DNA from: CBDFHC01 sp965247585
GTDB lineage: Bacteria; Chloroflexota; Dehalococcoidia; Lucifugimonadales; GCA-2712585
Assembly: GCA_965247585.1 (NCBI GenBank)
Contig: CBDFHC010000005.1
Location: 1,178,001 to 1,242,000, forward strand
Direction: 5' to 3'
Length of the DNA stretch: 64,000 bases
Under the pieces are notes generated by a model. That model worked only from the letters and a program-made list of their open reading frames with translations, searched no databases and was not told the DNA's origin. Both the position numbers and the translations under genes were made by a program. Numbering within the stretch: the first letter of the stretch is position 1; every line of letters starts with the position of its first letter. Of this stretch, positions 25,143 through 33,022 are shown one piece after another.

Positions 25143-25172
25143 CCGCAGCGGATAGGCAGTCCCAGTATCCGC

Positions 25173-25214
25173 AAATAGCCCTTCGGTGCAGTCGCCGAGG
25201 GGTTTTCGCTATTT
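25173..25214 (+). terminator. Intrinsic terminator after khpA
   Basis: CCCTTCGG pairs with CCGAGGGG across an eight-base loop, followed by TTTT. An outer AAATAGC/GCTATTT pairing extends the stem. Confidence 0.75.
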
Positions 25215-25257
25215 AAGGAGGTCGAGGCCGCATCTTTCGAGTCGATTTTGACCGGTT

Positions 25258-25285
25258 TTGGGCTGGGTGGCATTGGTGATAAAAT
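25258..25285 (+). promoter_or_regulatory. Possible promoter of yebC
   Basis: TTGGGC, a 16-nt spacer and TAAAAT. The region just downstream (25281-25303) resembles the reverse side of the pheS promoter. Confidence 0.4.
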
Positions 25286-25326
25286 TGGAGCATATGGTTC
25301 AATGAGACTGAAAGGGGGTGGTGCAA

Positions 25327-26088
25327 GTGTCAGGTCACTCTAAGTGGAAGACGATCAAGCACAAGAAGGGCGCCGCCGATGCGAAGCGCGGCTTGCTTTT
25401 CACCAAGCTCTCCCGCGACATAGTTTTAGCGGCGAAACAAAGCGGCGGCGCCGACCCTGATATGAATTACCAGCTTCGACTGGCCATAGACAAGGCGAAA
25501 AGCAGCAACATGCCCTCTGACAACATTGACCGGGCCGTCAAGCGAGGCGCCGGAGAGGGCGGCGATGCGGAGCAACTGGAAGAGATCCTGTACGAAGGCT
25601 ACGGTCCCGGAGGCGCGGCTATCATGCTCCAGGCGATCACCGACAACCGAAACCGCACCGCCTCCAACGTTCGTGCCACGTTCTCCAAAAGCGGGGCAAA
25701 CCTGGGCGACGCGGGCTGCGTGGCCTGGCATTTTGATTCCAAGGGGATAATCACCTTGGAAGTTGACGAAGCGAAGGCAGAGGAGATAGCCCTCTCCGCC
25801 ATTGACGCCGGCGCGGAGGACGTGAAGTTGGACCAGAACTTCGTGGAGGTGTTCACCGCACCGGAGGACCTGATGCGGGTGCGCCAGAGCCTGGAAGCAG
25901 CGGAGGTGCCTATCTCTACGGCGGAGCTTTCCATGGTGCCCAAAACCACCGTGGAGCTGGACGAGAAACAGGCGGAGCAGACGTTGCGCCTGTTGGACCT
26001 TTTGGAGGACTTGGAAGACGCGCAGAAGGTGTACACCAACGCTGATTTCCCCGACGCGGCGCTGGAAAAATACCGCAGTGAAGCCTAG
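25327..26088 (+). CDS. yebC: YebC/TACO1-family translational regulator
   Basis: A 253-residue YebC/PmpR-family protein. Family signatures are SGHSKWKTIKHKKGAADAKR at the N-terminus, IDKAKSSNMPSDNIDRAVKRG and YEGYGPGGAAIMLQAITDNRNRT. Recent work on the family points to a role at ribosomes stalled on proline stretches; older work proposed a transcription factor. I take the GTG at 25327, which has AAAGGGGG 8 nt upstream and gives the family N-terminus; a GTG at 25318 would add three residues. It lies directly before ruvC and ruvA, a common arrangement. Confidence 0.93.
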   Translation: MSGHSKWKTIKHKKGAADAKRGLLFTKLSRDIVLAAKQSGGADPDMNYQLRLAIDKAKSSNMPSDNIDRAVKRGAGEGGDAEQLEEILYEGYGPGGAAIMLQAITDNRNRTASNVRATFSKSGANLGDAGCVAWHFDSKGIITLEVDEAKAEEIALSAIDAGAEDVKLDQNFVEVFTAPEDLMRVRQSLEAAEVPISTAELSMVPKTTVELDEKQAEQTLRLLDLLEDLEDAQKVYTNADFPDAALEKYRSEA

Positions 26089-26097
26089 CTCCGCTCT

Positions 26098-26607
26098 GTG
26101 AGGGTGCTAGGCATTGACCCCGGCACGCGGCAACTGGGCTACGGCCTGGTTGAGGAGCAGGAAGGCCGTCTCCAGGCCTACGATTACGGCACGCTGAAGT
26201 TTTCTTCATCGCTCCCTATTGAACAGCGCCTCTACCAGGTATATTCCCACTTGGTGAACATGGTGGGCGTTCTCAGCCCGGACGAAGTGGCTATTGAGGA
26301 GCCGTTCATGGGGCAGGGAGAGAGCCGGTTCGTGGGTCCCGCCTTTGCGGTGGGGCAGGCCCAAGCGGCGGTGCTCATCGCCACGGCGTCACAGGGGATT
26401 CCGGTGTACCGGTACTCGCCTGCGCAGGTCAAATCCTCAGTGGCGGACCACGGAAACGCCACCAAGGAGCAGGTGCAGACCATGGTGCAACTCAGCCTGT
26501 CGCTGGAAGAGTCTCCTGATTCGTTTGATGCTTCGGACGCGCTGGCCATAGCGCTGTGTCATCTGCGCCAGCGGGCGGTATCCAAACTGGTGGAGGGCTC
26601 TGCCTAA
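26098..26607 (+). CDS. ruvC: Holliday junction resolvase RuvC
   Basis: A 169-residue RNase H-fold endonuclease that cuts Holliday junctions. The catalytic acidic residues are in VLGIDPGTRQLGYG, VAIEEPFMG and the late DASDALAIALCH. Length matches the family. The start is a GTG 9 nt after yebC. It is coupled with ruvA below, while ruvB lies far away at 44.2 kb in this window. Confidence 0.94.
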   Translation: MRVLGIDPGTRQLGYGLVEEQEGRLQAYDYGTLKFSSSLPIEQRLYQVYSHLVNMVGVLSPDEVAIEEPFMGQGESRFVGPAFAVGQAQAAVLIATASQGIPVYRYSPAQVKSSVADHGNATKEQVQTMVQLSLSLEESPDSFDASDALAIALCHLRQRAVSKLVEGSA

Positions 26608-26628
26608 TGTTTGGGCTGGCCGGTTAGC

Positions 26629-27213
26629 GTGATCTCCGGCGTTAGAGGGATTCTTCAGGCGCGAGGCCCAGACTGGGTTGAGGTGGGGGTGGGAGGTATT
26701 ACGCTGCGCGTTTCCGTGCCATCTACCCTGGCGCAAGGGCTGGGCGGTGTGGGGGAAGAGGTCCGGCTTTACACCCAGCTCCTGCTTAAGGACGACGAGC
26801 CACGGCTTTTTGGCTTCCCAACCCCAGATGCACGGCGATTCTTTCAAATGCTAACGACAGTTTCCGGCATAGGCCCGCGAACGGCGCTAAACCTCTTGTC
26901 CGCCCTTGCGCCGGAGACGCTGGCCTCAGCTATTCTCACCGGCGACTTGGACGCGTTTACCGGGATACCCAATATAGGGAAAAAGAGCGCGGCACGAATA
27001 GTGCTGGAGCTGCGGGGCAAGTTGGAAGGGGACGAAATGCTTGTTAGGGGGATTAGTGATGGCGTGAATGGAGACGCCGTTTCTGCGCTGACAGCGCTGG
27101 GCTACACCGGCGCCGAGGCGCGGCAGGCCTTGATGTCTCTGGGCGACGTGGCCGGTCTGGAACTGGAGGAACAGCTCCGGAGGGCGCTGGCGCACCTTTC
27201 CCGGCTTCCATAA
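26629..27213 (+). CDS. ruvA: Holliday junction DNA helicase subunit RuvA
   Basis: A 194-residue subunit that grips the four-way junction and loads RuvB. The N-terminal OB fold (ISGVRGILQARG) is followed by helix-hairpin-helix motifs (VSGIGPRTALNLLS and IPNIGKKSAARIVLEL) and the RuvB-binding domain III (AVSALTALGYTGAEARQAL). I take the GTG at 26629, which matches the usual N-terminus; a TTG at 26611 would add six residues. Confidence 0.93.
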   Translation: MISGVRGILQARGPDWVEVGVGGITLRVSVPSTLAQGLGGVGEEVRLYTQLLLKDDEPRLFGFPTPDARRFFQMLTTVSGIGPRTALNLLSALAPETLASAILTGDLDAFTGIPNIGKKSAARIVLELRGKLEGDEMLVRGISDGVNGDAVSALTALGYTGAEARQALMSLGDVAGLELEEQLRRALAHLSRLP

Positions 27214-27231
27214 GGGGCTGTAACGCCGGTG

Positions 27232-27240
27232 TGCTATCAT
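27232..27240 (+). promoter_or_regulatory. Extended -10 element before the aspartyl protease gene
   Basis: TGC-TATCAT lies 39 nt before the ATG at 27280. No clear -35 box is seen. Confidence 0.35.
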
Positions 27241-27279
27241 TATCCTGCCGAAGGCTCGTAACGTGAATTCAGCCACACA

Positions 27280-27636
27280 ATGGGCGCCTTTTTCCACTCG
27301 ATTACGCTGGCCGGTCCAGGTAACGGCCGTGTCCGGACCGTCGAGGGGCTAGTGGACACCAGCGCCCACTTTTCGATAATGGCGTCGTCAGTACTTGAGG
27401 ATTTAGGGGTCCGAAAAATAGAAACGATGCGGCTACGATTGGCCAACGGTGAGGAAGTGGAGTGGGAGTTGCGAGAAGTAGAGGTTGAGCTGGATGGACG
27501 GAGAAGAACGACTGTCTGTCTTTTCGGGCCACAGGAGGGCTACCCCATTATCGGAGCGTATACCCTGGAAGCGTTTACGTTAATGGTTGACCCGGTCCAG
27601 GGGCAATTGATACCTAAGATCGCGTATTTGGGTTAG
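27280..27636 (+). CDS. Retropepsin-like aspartyl protease domain protein
   Basis: A 118-residue clan AA single-lobe aspartic protease fold. The active-site loop is in VEGLVDTSAHFSIMASSVLEDLGV, with DTS in place of the usual DTG. The flap-side strands (MRLRLANGEEVEWELREVEVELDG) and the closing strand with EGYPIIGAYTLEAFTLMVDP are typical. Such proteins would dimerise to form an active site. The target is unknown, and some members may be inactive. It starts at an ATG and lies 2 nt before uvrB. Confidence 0.78.
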   Translation: MGAFFHSITLAGPGNGRVRTVEGLVDTSAHFSIMASSVLEDLGVRKIETMRLRLANGEEVEWELREVEVELDGRRRTTVCLFGPQEGYPIIGAYTLEAFTLMVDPVQGQLIPKIAYLG

Positions 27637-27638
27637 CT

Positions 27639-29642
27639 ATGCCTGATTTCGAGACAGTTTCTGACTTCGAGCCCACAGGGGACCAGCCTCAAGCCATCGA
27701 TCAGATGGTGGAGAGCATAGAGAAGGGTAACCGCTATCAGACCCTCCTGGGGGTGACTGGCAGCGGCAAGACCTTCACCGCGGCCAAAATAGTGGAGCGG
27801 TTGCAGCGGCCCACGCTGGTTATCGCCCACAACAAGACGCTGGCGGCGCAGTTGGCCACGGAGTTCAAAGAGTTCTTTCCAAACAACGCGGTGGAGTACT
27901 TCGTCTCCTATTACGATTACTACCAGCCGGAGGCCTACGTACCCCAGACCGACACGTATATAGAGAAAGACGCCTCCATCAACGAAGAGATAGACAAGTT
28001 GCGTCACTCCGCCACCCGGTCTCTGCTAACGCGCAGGGACGTGCTGATTGTGGCGTCCGTGTCCTGTATCTATGGCCTAGGTGACCCGGAGGAATACTAC
28101 TCATTTGTGGCGCCCGTCAAGGTGGGTGAGCACCGGACCCGAAGCAGCCTCGTGCGGGACCTGGTCGCGATGCAATACGAACGGAACGATATCAGCGTCA
28201 CCAGAGGGAAGTTCCGGGTGCGCGGGGATACGCTGGAGATGCTGCCGTCTTACGAGGAGGTGGCGGTCCGGGTCCAGTTCTGGGGCGACGAGGTGGAGCG
28301 GATTCTGGAGATTGACCCGCTAACCGGCGAGATACTGGCCGAGAAGCAAGAGATGGAGATCTACCCGGCCAAGCACTTTGTCACGTCCGAGGAGAAGCTG
28401 CGGCTGGCCATACAGGACATAGAGGTGGAGTTGGACCAGTGGCTGACCCATCTCAAGGGACAAGGGAGGGTGCTGGAGGCGGCCCGGCTGGAGTCCCGCA
28501 CCCGCTACGATATGGAGATGATGGCCCAGGTGGGGTATTGTTCCGGCATTGAAAACTACTCCCGGCACATAGGACGAAGGGAGGCGGGCAGCACGCCCTG
28601 GACACTGCTGGACTATTTCCCGCCGGATTTCTTGTTGTTCATAGACGAATCTCACATGACCCTTCCACAGCTCCGGGGAATGTACCACGGCGACATATCC
28701 CGGAAGCAGACGCTGGTGGACTACGGTTTCAGGCTCCCATCAGCCCTGGACAACCGGCCATTGAATTTCCGGGAGATTGAAGACCATTTCAACCAGGTGG
28801 GGTTCGTCTCGGCAACTCCGGGGCCTTACGAGATGGAGGTAAGCCAGCGGGTGGTGGAGCAGGTAATCCGGCCCACAGGCTTGCTGGACCCAATTATTGA
28901 GGTTAAACCCACCCGGGGCCAGATAGACGACCTGTTGGAGCAGATCCGGGACCGGGTGGAGCGTGGCCAACGGTGCCTGGTGACCACGCTGACCAAGCGG
29001 ATGGCCGAGGAACTGGCGGACTACCTCCAGGAGATGGGCGTCCGGGTCCACTACTTGCACTCTGAGATCCACACGCTGGAACGGAGCGAAATTCTGCGGG
29101 ACCTGCGGCTGGGGATATACGATGTGGTGGTGGGGATCAACCTGTTGCGGGAGGGGCTGGACCTGCCGGAGGTAAGTCTGGTGGCTATCTTGGACGCCGA
29201 CAAAGAGGGCTTCCTTCGCTCGGCTTCCTCGCTAATCCAGACGGTGGGCCGGGCCGCGCGGCACGTGGACGGACGCGTCATCATGTACGCCGATGTGGTC
29301 ACCGGCTCCATGCAGACAACCTTGGACGAGACGAACCGGCGCCGTGAAATTCAGGGGGCCCATAACCAGAAGCACGGCATTGTGCCCCAGGGGATACAGA
29401 AGGCGGTAAAGGATATTACTGAGCGGGTCAAAGCCATTTCAGAGGACGGGGCGCCTTACCTGGCGGAACGCAAGCTGCTGTCCGAAGACGAGCTGTTCCG
29501 GGTAGCCAAAGACCTGGAAGGGCAGATGAAGCTGGCGGCCAAGAACCTGGAGTTTGAGAAGGCGGCCATGTTCAGGGACGAGGTTGTTGAGATACGGCGG
29601 CTGATGGCCTTGGGCAAAGAGGCCGCCGGACGCCCGGCCTAG
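27639..29642 (+). CDS. uvrB: Excinuclease ABC subunit B
   Basis: The damage-verifying helicase-like subunit of nucleotide excision repair, 667 residues. Walker A is GVTGSGKTFT and the beta-hairpin region is YYDYYQPEAYVPQTDTYIEKD. The DEAD-like box is LLFIDESH, and later motifs include GINLLREGLDLPEVSLVAILDADKEG and the motif VI region QTVGRAARH. The C-terminal UVR motif that binds UvrC (LEGQMKLAAKNLEFEKAAMFRDE) is intact. It starts at an ATG. Confidence 0.96.
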   Translation: MPDFETVSDFEPTGDQPQAIDQMVESIEKGNRYQTLLGVTGSGKTFTAAKIVERLQRPTLVIAHNKTLAAQLATEFKEFFPNNAVEYFVSYYDYYQPEAYVPQTDTYIEKDASINEEIDKLRHSATRSLLTRRDVLIVASVSCIYGLGDPEEYYSFVAPVKVGEHRTRSSLVRDLVAMQYERNDISVTRGKFRVRGDTLEMLPSYEEVAVRVQFWGDEVERILEIDPLTGEILAEKQEMEIYPAKHFVTSEEKLRLAIQDIEVELDQWLTHLKGQGRVLEAARLESRTRYDMEMMAQVGYCSGIENYSRHIGRREAGSTPWTLLDYFPPDFLLFIDESHMTLPQLRGMYHGDISRKQTLVDYGFRLPSALDNRPLNFREIEDHFNQVGFVSATPGPYEMEVSQRVVEQVIRPTGLLDPIIEVKPTRGQIDDLLEQIRDRVERGQRCLVTTLTKRMAEELADYLQEMGVRVHYLHSEIHTLERSEILRDLRLGIYDVVVGINLLREGLDLPEVSLVAILDADKEGFLRSASSLIQTVGRAARHVDGRVIMYADVVTGSMQTTLDETNRRREIQGAHNQKHGIVPQGIQKAVKDITERVKAISEDGAPYLAERKLLSEDELFRVAKDLEGQMKLAAKNLEFEKAAMFRDEVVEIRRLMALGKEAAGRPA

Positions 29643-29667
29643 AATATGTGATTTAAGTGCAAAAATG

Positions 29668-29696
29668 TTGACCAAGTATATGGTAGCTGCTAGCAT
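29668..29696 (+). promoter_or_regulatory. Promoter of the DUF59-mrp pair
   Basis: TTGACC, a 17-nt spacer and TAGCAT preceded by TGC. The leader is about 42 nt and contains CGGAGGTAG before the GTG at 29745. Confidence 0.7.
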
Positions 29697-29744
29697 CCAA
29701 GCTGGTAGTCTAGGATAACCAACCTTACGGAGGTAGAAACAACC

Positions 29745-30050
29745 GTGGTGACGCTGCAAAAAGACACCGTTATAGAAGCCATGAAACAAGTTTATGACCC
29801 GGAGATACCCATCAACGTGGTGGACCTGGGCCTCATTTACGATGTGGACGTAACCGATGGAAACGTTCACGTTTTGATGACCCTCACCGCGGCCGGCTGC
29901 GGTATGGGGCCATTTATAGCACAACAGGCAGAGTGGGCCATCGCTGAACTTGATGGCGCGGAGGATGTGGAGGTGGAAATGACCTTCGATCCGCCGTGGA
30001 ACCCTGAGATGATAAGTGAAGACGGCAAGAAGCTCCTGGGCATTGACTAG
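29745..30050 (+). CDS. DUF59 (MIP18/SufT-like) iron-sulfur assembly protein
   Basis: A 101-residue single-domain protein. The core motif EAMKQVYDPEIPINVVDLGLIYDVDV and the Cys-containing LTAAGCGMGPFI loop are diagnostic. In bacteria this family helps Fe-S cluster maturation (SufT) or belongs to phenylacetate hydroxylation (PaaD); the adjacent Mrp gene favours Fe-S work. The start is a GTG at 29745, or the next codon, also GTG. Confidence 0.88.
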   Translation: MVTLQKDTVIEAMKQVYDPEIPINVVDLGLIYDVDVTDGNVHVLMTLTAAGCGMGPFIAQQAEWAIAELDGAEDVEVEMTFDPPWNPEMISEDGKKLLGID

Positions 30051-30089
30051 GGGCTGGACCGGATAAGGAAGGAGCAGTCGCCACCAGAA

Positions 30090-30923
30090 GTGACAACGCC
30101 ACAAAAGACACCTACACCCCAAGAGCAGGCCCGGCTGGATTCCATCCGCCGGAATTGGCAACAGCGCCGGGCCATTACGGAGAACCTGTCGCGCATCAAG
30201 AGGAAGGTGGCGGTGTACAGCGGCAAGGGTGGCGTTGGTAAGACAACGGTGGCGGTGAACCTGGCGGCGCTGCTGGCGGACCAGGGTAACAAGGTGGGGC
30301 TACTGGATGTTGACATAGACTGCCCCAACGTGACCCGGGTGCTGGGCATAACGGAACCACCGGACCAGGTAGACGGCAAGCTGGTGCCATCGGAGGCGTT
30401 TGGGGTCAAAGTCGTCTCCATGGCCTTTTTTCAGAAGAATGAAGAAGAGGCCATTATCTGGCGGGGGCCAATGGTCCACAACGCCATAAACCAGTTTCTC
30501 ACGCTCACCGAATGGGGCGATCTGGACTACCTGGTGGTAGACCTGCCGCCCGGAACGTCAGACGCGCCGCTGACTATTATGCAGACCCTGCCGCTGGAGG
30601 GGTTTGTGATGGTGACAACGCCCCAAAACCTGGCCACACTGGACGCCAAGCGGTCTATTAACATGGTGCGGAAGCTGAACGTGGAAGTGCTGGGAGTGGT
30701 GGAGAACTTTACCGGCGAGATGTTCGGTCAAGGGGCGGGGGAGGGGCTGGCCAGGGAGATGAGCATACCGTTCCTGGGTTCGTTCGCGCTACGGGCAAAC
30801 TATCGGGACACGTCCAAGCCCACGGTGTTCACCTCCCCAGAGGTGAGGGCGGAGTACGAGCACATGATCAGAGGGTTGACGGACCGTCTTGAAGCGCTGG
30901 CCTCAGCGGAACTGAAAGCCTAG
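30090..30923 (+). CDS. mrp: Mrp/NBP35-family P-loop ATPase lacking the CPxC motif
   Basis: A 277-residue deviant Walker A ATPase (SGKGGVGKTTVAVNLA) of the Mrp/ApbC group, used for Fe-S cluster carriage. Other motifs are VGLLDVDIDCPNVTRVLG and DYLVVDLPPGTSD. Where most members carry the CPxC cluster ligands after GVVEN, this protein reads GVVENFTGEMFGQGAGEG with no Cys. Cluster binding would therefore need other ligands or a partner such as the DUF59 protein just upstream. The start is a GTG. Confidence 0.88.
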   Translation: MTTPQKTPTPQEQARLDSIRRNWQQRRAITENLSRIKRKVAVYSGKGGVGKTTVAVNLAALLADQGNKVGLLDVDIDCPNVTRVLGITEPPDQVDGKLVPSEAFGVKVVSMAFFQKNEEEAIIWRGPMVHNAINQFLTLTEWGDLDYLVVDLPPGTSDAPLTIMQTLPLEGFVMVTTPQNLATLDAKRSINMVRKLNVEVLGVVENFTGEMFGQGAGEGLAREMSIPFLGSFALRANYRDTSKPTVFTSPEVRAEYEHMIRGLTDRLEALASAELKA

Positions 30924-30977
30924 CCGCGCGCGCCGGGACGCCCAACTCTTTACGCCTGATCGCCATCTGAAGTCAGA

Positions 30978-31016
30978 GCGCCCCTGTCATGTAAGGAACA
31001 GGAGCGCAGCGCTTTT
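30978..31016 (+). terminator. Intrinsic terminator after mrp
   Basis: GCGC-c-CCTGT pairs with ACAGG-a-GCGC, and a TTTT run follows at 31013-31016. It separates mrp from the convergent accDA gene. Confidence 0.6.
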
Positions 31017-31039
31017 GTACCGTCAGAAGGGTTTACCTT

Positions 31040-32863
31040 CTAGTCTGCCGCCGCCTCTTCCTTGACTTCCTTTTTGGCGCCCGAGCGCTGGCGCTTTTTG
31101 GGAGTGCGTAGTACCACGCGCTGTAAGGACGCCACTTCCCGTTGGACGGCTTCCTTGAAGTAGGTGCTGAACTCACCCATGTTGCGGAACTTCTTATAGC
31201 GCTCTTTCAGCAGCTTCTTGGTGGACTTGCCGGAAAGGCGTGACAGCTCCTTGATCAGGGCATCCCTCAGGGTACGGGCAGCCTCCAGTGGATCGGTGTG
31301 GGCCCCTTCTTCCGGCTCAGGGACGATGGTGTCGACGATGCCCAACTCTTTGCAGCCGTAGGCGGTTAGCTTTAGGGATTCCGCGGCCTCTTTGGTCCTG
31401 GACCGGTCCCGGTAGAGCCTGGTGGCCGCCTTCTCCGGCGAAAGTGGCGAGTAAATGGCATACTGCTGCATCAATATGGAGTCTGCTACGCCCAGGGCCA
31501 GGGCGCCTTCACTGCCTCCTTCGCCCGTTATGGCGGATACCACGGGTACGGGAAGCTCCGACATGAGTGAAAGCGTGGTGGCGATGGAGTTACCGATGCC
31601 CTGCTCCTCGGACTCAAGGCCAGGATGGGCGCCGTCCGTGTCCACCAATGTGACTACTGGAAGCTTGAACTTGGCGGCCAGAATCATGAGCCTTTGGGCC
31701 TTGCGAAAGCCTTCCGGAAAGATACGGCTGGCCCCATTGACACCGTTGCGCCCGTTTGGCTTCCGGTCCCGTTCCTGCCCAATGACCATCACCGGCTTCC
31801 CGGCAAGAAGACCTACGCCACCCCTAATGGTCCTATCATCTGCGCTGACACGGTCACCCCGGAGCTCAATGAAGTTATCAATCATGGACTCGATGTAGTA
31901 GCAGGTGGTGGGCCGTGCCTCGTTGCGGGCCAACTCAACCGCCTCCCAGGGCTCCGGCGCACCGTTCACCTCAAGCTTAATCTTCTTGACCATCTTCTTG
32001 TCGAATGAGCCGTCCTCGTTGTCCAGGACGGTCAGAATTTCGATGATCCGGTCGCGCATGTGCTCACGGTCCACCACCATGTCCAGGAGTCCCCGTTCAA
32101 GGTGGGCCTCCGCGGTGTGCGCGTTAAAGGGCAGCGGGAACTCGGAGGCTTCCCTCAGCGTCTTCAAGGGCACCATTCCAATCAGGGAACCCGGCTCCGC
32201 AATGATAATGTCCGCCAGGTTGGCGAAGCTGGAGTAGGCCTGGCCCGTAGCCGGGTTGGCCAGCACCGCAACGAAAGGCAGGCCATTCTCGCTGAGGCGT
32301 TTAGCGGCGGTGACCGTCTTGGCCATCTGCATCAGGGAAAGGATACCTTCCTGCACCCGAACGCCGCCGCCGGTGATGACCGCCACCACGGGCCTGTTCT
32401 GCTTGGCGGCGGCCTCGAAAGCCAGCGCCAGCTTCTCGCCCACCACACTGCCCATGCTGCCGCCCATAAAGCCGAAGTCCAGGACGATGAGCTTGACCTT
32501 GTGCCCTCCCAGGGTGGCCTGGCCGGTGACCGCCGCATCGGTCAGCCCGGTGCGCTCCTGGTCCTGGCTTATGTTCTTGCGGTAGCTGGACCGGCTGGAG
32601 AACGAGAGGGGGTCCAAGGACACCAGGTTGCGGCGGGTCTCCTTGAAGCTGCCTTCGTCAACCAGCTTTTCTATCCGTTCTCGGGCAGTCAGGGTGTAGT
32701 GAAAGCGGCAATAGGGGCATACGCGCCAACTGGAGTAGACATCCGTCTCTCCAATGTTCTCTTCGCAGACCAGGCAGCGGTCCCTGTAAGGGGAGAGGTA
32801 AACCCGGCTCAGGTTCTGCTTCCTGCCCAGGAGGTGAACCAAGTATCCGGCCAGGTTTTTCAA
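31040..32863 (-). CDS. accDA: Acetyl-CoA carboxylase carboxyltransferase, fused beta-alpha (AccDA)
   Basis: A 607-residue single-chain carboxyltransferase that moves the carboxyl group from biotin carrier to acetyl-CoA to make malonyl-CoA. The AccD half starts with the zinc ribbon (C30, C33, C49, C52) and includes FGFMGGSMGSVVGEKLALAFE. The AccA half contains FRKAQRLMILAAKFKLPVVTLVDTDGAHPG and the SAITGEGGSEGALALG oxyanion region. In most bacteria these are two proteins. The TTG start has AAGGAG 5-6 nt upstream. No biotin carboxylase or carrier gene lies in this window. Confidence 0.92.
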   Translation of the reverse strand: MKNLAGYLVHLLGRKQNLSRVYLSPYRDRCLVCEENIGETDVYSSWRVCPYCRFHYTLTARERIEKLVDEGSFKETRRNLVSLDPLSFSSRSSYRKNISQDQERTGLTDAAVTGQATLGGHKVKLIVLDFGFMGGSMGSVVGEKLALAFEAAAKQNRPVVAVITGGGVRVQEGILSLMQMAKTVTAAKRLSENGLPFVAVLANPATGQAYSSFANLADIIIAEPGSLIGMVPLKTLREASEFPLPFNAHTAEAHLERGLLDMVVDREHMRDRIIEILTVLDNEDGSFDKKMVKKIKLEVNGAPEPWEAVELARNEARPTTCYYIESMIDNFIELRGDRVSADDRTIRGGVGLLAGKPVMVIGQERDRKPNGRNGVNGASRIFPEGFRKAQRLMILAAKFKLPVVTLVDTDGAHPGLESEEQGIGNSIATTLSLMSELPVPVVSAITGEGGSEGALALGVADSILMQQYAIYSPLSPEKAATRLYRDRSRTKEAAESLKLTAYGCKELGIVDTIVPEPEEGAHTDPLEAARTLRDALIKELSRLSGKSTKKLLKERYKKFRNMGEFSTYFKEAVQREVASLQRVVLRTPKKRQRSGAKKEVKEEAAAD

Positions 32864-33022
32864 TGGTGCTCCTTAGAACTCCAGGCCAGGTGACGGCAAT
32901 GCCTGTGGCCTACTCAATCAACTATAGCCATAAATAGGCCGCAAGGGAATCACACAATTCCTAATAGAACCTACTACGTTTGAGCGGAAGCTGGATTGCC
33001 GAGGACGTAGAAGCGCCGGCGG

